Shown here: positions 13,584 to 15,502 of the stretch, one piece after another
Layout of the letters: each line of letters starts with the position of its first letter
Numbering within the stretch: position 1 is the stretch's first letter
DNA from: JAAEQG01 sp023133475
Lineage (GTDB): Bacteria > Planctomycetota > Phycisphaerae > UBA1845
Direction: 5' to 3'
Length of the DNA: 15,502 bases
Assembly: GCA_030631415.1 (NCBI GenBank)
Contig: DAOVLE010000116.1
Location: forward strand, 1-15,502
Notes under the pieces: generated by a model
The model's database searches: none
Told to the model about the DNA's origin: nothing
The model's input: the letters and a program-made list of their open reading frames with translations, nothing else
Program-made: the position numbers and the translations under genes

Positions 13584-13808
13584 ATGTTGGTTCAGGTAGA
13601 CATCTTTCAGGACGAAGACGGGCATTGGTGTGCGGAGGGGGTCGGTCACGGCATCGTGACCCAGGGGGACGACCTGAATGGCCTGATGCTCAACATTCGT
13701 GAGGCCTGCGAACTGCATTTCGAGGACGAGATCGCAGCCGGCAGGACCATCGACCTGCTGGTCACCGCGAAATTGGAGATCAACGGTGCCGCAGCTACCG
13801 CAAGTTAG
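13584..13808 (+). CDS. hicB: HicB antitoxin
   Basis: This 74-residue protein has the partial RNase H-like fold of short HicB antitoxins: VQVDIFQDEDGHWCAEGVGH, then IVTQGDDLNGLMLNIREACE and LHFEDE. No separate DNA-binding domain is visible, so repression would need another arrangement. It overlaps hicA by 23 bases. The order is antitoxin first, as in many hicBA systems. Strong GGAGGT six bases before the start. Confidence 0.9.
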   Translation: MLVQVDIFQDEDGHWCAEGVGHGIVTQGDDLNGLMLNIREACELHFEDEIAAGRTIDLLVTAKLEINGAAATAS

Positions 13809-14028
13809 CGGACGCCAGGTCGTCGCCATGATGCAGCGCCTGGGTTACGAAATGATCCGTCGGCGCGGCAGCCATATTCGTCTGAAACGCCAGATGGGGG
13901 ATGATGTTCATTTCGAGACTATCCCCGACCACCAAGTGCTGGCCAAAGGCACTCTCGGCGCAATTCTCAAACACGTCTCCCGGGCAACGGGAAAACCCGT
14001 CGAGGACTTGACAGAAATGCTACGCTAA
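13786..14028 (+). CDS. hicA: HicA mRNA interferase toxin
   Basis: HicA is a small double-stranded-RNA-binding-fold ribonuclease that cleaves mRNA. The 80-residue protein starts at GTG 13786 (GGAG at 13775-13778), inside hicB. RRRGSHIRLKR carries the catalytic histidine His30, and IPDHQVLAKGTLGAILKH is the second hallmark block, with GTL and a final helix. All key parts of the family are present and the length is normal, so this is the only toxin in the window that looks complete. Confidence 0.9.
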   Translation: MPQLPQVSGRQVVAMMQRLGYEMIRRRGSHIRLKRQMGDDVHFETIPDHQVLAKGTLGAILKHVSRATGKPVEDLTEMLR

Positions 14029-14056
14029 CTGCCAAGCCGGGTAGGGTCCGCTCCGC

Positions 14057-14343
14057 GGCGGGTGGCATGGTCAAGGGCCACCCTCGGTAACGTTACGACT
14101 TGCCCGACGACCTTTCGAGTTGACCACCGATGGCCAATCGCTCACCATCGCGCCGGTGCGTGATCGAAAACGGCGAGCGCGTTTCGAAGCGGCGCTGAAG
14201 AAAACGAATCGACGCTACGGCCACGCTCTCAAGAAGCTGGCGGAGTAGGCGCGGATGACGCCCGAGTTCCTGCACCACGACCTCTTCGGAATGGCTGCGG
14301 CGTACCTGTTCCACATCGTTCAGAATCACCCGTTCGTGGGCGG
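14057..14343 (+). pseudogene. Decayed second copy of repeat 3, antitoxin and doc
   Basis: Three blocks join without gaps. 14057-14119 copies 12554-12616 (59 of 63 bases). 14115-14273 copies 13112-13270 (155 of 159). 14264-14343 copies 13393-13472 with two or three differences. The parent segment was thus duplicated, then lost 500 bases at a shared TCGAG and 132 bases (44 codons, in frame) at a shared GAGTTCCTGC. The antitoxin lacks its DNA-binding half and doc lacks its middle and Fic motif. From ATG 14255 the doc remnant reads in frame into the next gene fragment. Confidence 0.85.
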
Positions 14344-14736
14344 CCGATTTCTCGTATTCCTACGGCGACGTGGGCTCGAAACCCTGACGGTTCTCTACAT
14401 CATCACCATCGCCTACAACTCCCTCGTGCCGCTCGATTTCTCTCGTCAGGTTGCAGAGCAGGAAGAGGAAAGCGAGTGGTTTTGGGGCTTCCGGCGGTGC
14501 ATTTCTCCATCGCCGATGCCGCCGGCAACGTCATGTTGTTGGCCAGACGGATAGCCGCCAGGTTTATCCAGAAGTTGCAGGGCAGGCCCTCACTGGTGAT
14601 CGCCGGGATGCTGGGATTCGCTCTGGTGGTGGTGGCGTTGCTGCCGATGGATGTCACGTTTTCGGTGGATCGGCTGCATCAGGCGGCGGGTGACCGGGAT
14701 CGCGTGGCTGCGTGGTTGTCCACCTCTCAAAAATAG
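14344..14736 (+). pseudogene. Broken VanZ-like membrane protein
   Basis: One frame gives RRRGLETLTVLYIITIAYNS followed by LVPLDFS, like the first helix of VanZ-family proteins. A second frame, shifted near 14480-14510, gives FSIADAAGNVMLL and later LVIAGMLGFALVVVALLPMD with VTFSVDRL. The order fits a VanZ-like protein whose middle is deleted and whose frame is shifted. The first part continues in frame from the doc remnant, so it has no start of its own. Family assignment is tentative. Confidence 0.4.
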
Positions 14737-14843
14737 CAAGCTCGTGCTTGTGCCCGCAACGAACACTTGGTAGGACATGGAACGTAGCTTGGCGAAGGCG
14801 GTGGGGGTAACTACGCCTTCCGCCAGAAAATTTGTTAATAGGG

Positions 14844-14885
14844 AAGAGAGAGATGCCTGGAGAGTGGGCGTGCTCTCTCTTTTTT
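14844..14885 (+). terminator. Rho-independent terminator
   Basis: AAGAGAGAG (14844-14852) pairs with CTCTCTCTT (14873-14881), followed by a T-run to 14885. A further bulged hairpin (TGGCGAAGGCG with CGCCTTCCGCCA, 14790-14825) lies just upstream. This is the only hairpin in the window with a clear T-tract. The rest of 14737-14962 holds nothing else. Confidence 0.65.
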
Positions 14886-14962
14886 GTGCGTCAAGAGTAG
14901 TTGGATGACAAATGGAACGTCACCCCAAGAGATTTGGATTTTGACTGAAGGATGGGACGAGA

Positions 14963-15502
14963 ATGCGCAAGTGCATGACAATCGCGACAGTAGCAGCAGT
15001 GGTATTGGCCTGCGTCTCCGGTGTGCAGGCGGATGTGGTGATGGAAACCGTGCCCGTTGGTAACCTCGGGAACGCTGGTGAGCTTTCGGGCCTCGGCGCA
15101 GGCGGCAACGGCCCAGATCGCATCTGCGGGGCGGTGGACTACGCGTACAATATCGGCAAGTACGAGGTGACGGCGGGTCAGTACGCCGAGTTTCTCAACG
15201 CCGTGGCGGCCACGGACACGTACGAGCTCTATAGCAGCTACATGGACAGCAGTCGGTACGGCTGCCAGATCACGCGGCACGGGAGCCGACTGGGTAAACC
15301 GTCCGGTGAATTACGTCTCCTGGGGCGACTCAGCCCGCTTCACCAACTGGCTGCACAACGGTCAGGGCAGCGGCGACACGGAGACGGGCTCGTACAACCT
15401 GAACGGGGCGATGATCAATGCCGAACTCCAGGCGGTGACGCGTGAGGCGGACGCCACCTGGGTGATCCCGTCGGAGGACGAGTGGTACAAGTCTGCGTAT
15501 CA
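14963..15502 (+). CDS. Secreted FGE/SUMF1-domain protein, frameshifted, runs off the window
   Basis: Signal peptide at 1-23 (MTIATVAAVVLACVSGVQA). It is followed by the formylglycine-generating-enzyme-like domain of planctomycete secreted proteins: VGNLGNAGE, the AVDYAYNIGKYEVTAGQYAE block, FLNAVA and a CQITR segment. The frame from ATG 14963 then loses meaning and stops at 15443-15445. From about 15285 the next frame reads ADWVNRPVNYVSWGDSARFT, then NWLHNGQGSG and later WVIPSEDEWYKSAY, open to the window end. Part of the linker before ADWVN also looks deleted. Such proteins often end in a PEP-CTERM anchor, which would lie beyond the window. The ribosome site is AAGGATGGGA at 14948-14957. Frameshift or sequencing error cannot be told apart here. 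Confidence 0.75.

Overview
The window looks like a chromosomal piece of a Planctomycetota bacterium, most likely of the Phycisphaerae type. This is an inference from gene content. An ECF sigma factor is paired with an anti-sigma protein that carries a pseudopilin-like C-terminus ending in an H-X(n)-DG motif. Secreted proteins end in dockerin-like EF-hand repeats. There is a right-handed beta-helix protein with a single FG-GAP repeat and a secreted formylglycine-enzyme-like protein. LpxD and LpxI (Gram-negative lipid A synthesis) are encoded, and the gaps are dense in short palindromic repeats.

Layout. 1-222: a nested inverted repeat. 223-1928, minus strand: the ECF sigma factor (1317-1928) and its membrane-anchored anti-sigma partner (223-1227). 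1929-2143: simple repeats. 2144-2758: an exported L,D-transpeptidase. 2759-3049: palindromes and a good sigma-70-type promoter. 3050-4998: lpxD-lpxI with an ATGA overlap. 5020-7848: a disturbed toxin-antitoxin zone. It holds an intact antitoxin followed by only the first 18 codons of its VapC toxin, then a 131-bp repeat, two convergent unknown genes, a second copy of the repeat, the C-terminal half of another PIN toxin, and two small paralogous companion proteins. 8222-10084: beta-helix/dockerin protein. 10571-10996: a secreted protein truncated by a palindrome. 11070-12308: a secreted endonuclease/exonuclease/phosphatase protein with a dockerin. 12309-13000: repeats and an antisense gene fragment. 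13018-14028: an AbrB-type antitoxin/Doc pair followed by hicBA. 14057-14736: a decayed second copy of the antitoxin-Doc region joined to a broken VanZ-like gene. 14963-end: a frameshifted, incomplete secreted FGE/SUMF1-domain protein.

Themes. (1) The lipid A pair, the transpeptidase and the sigma/anti-sigma pair are ordinary envelope genes. (2) Four toxin-antitoxin loci lie within 9 kb, and three of their toxin genes are truncated or missing an end. (3) The window has no transposase, yet the gaps are full of short mobile-looking repeats (nested inverted repeats, a 131-bp element with an inverted-repeat end, a 57-bp sequence placed after both dockerin genes). Several of these sit exactly at gene breakpoints, so they appear to have shaped the region. 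The most distinctive structures are the low-G+C two-gene cassette between the 131-bp direct repeats and the duplicated antitoxin-Doc segment, whose two deletions end at short direct repeats.
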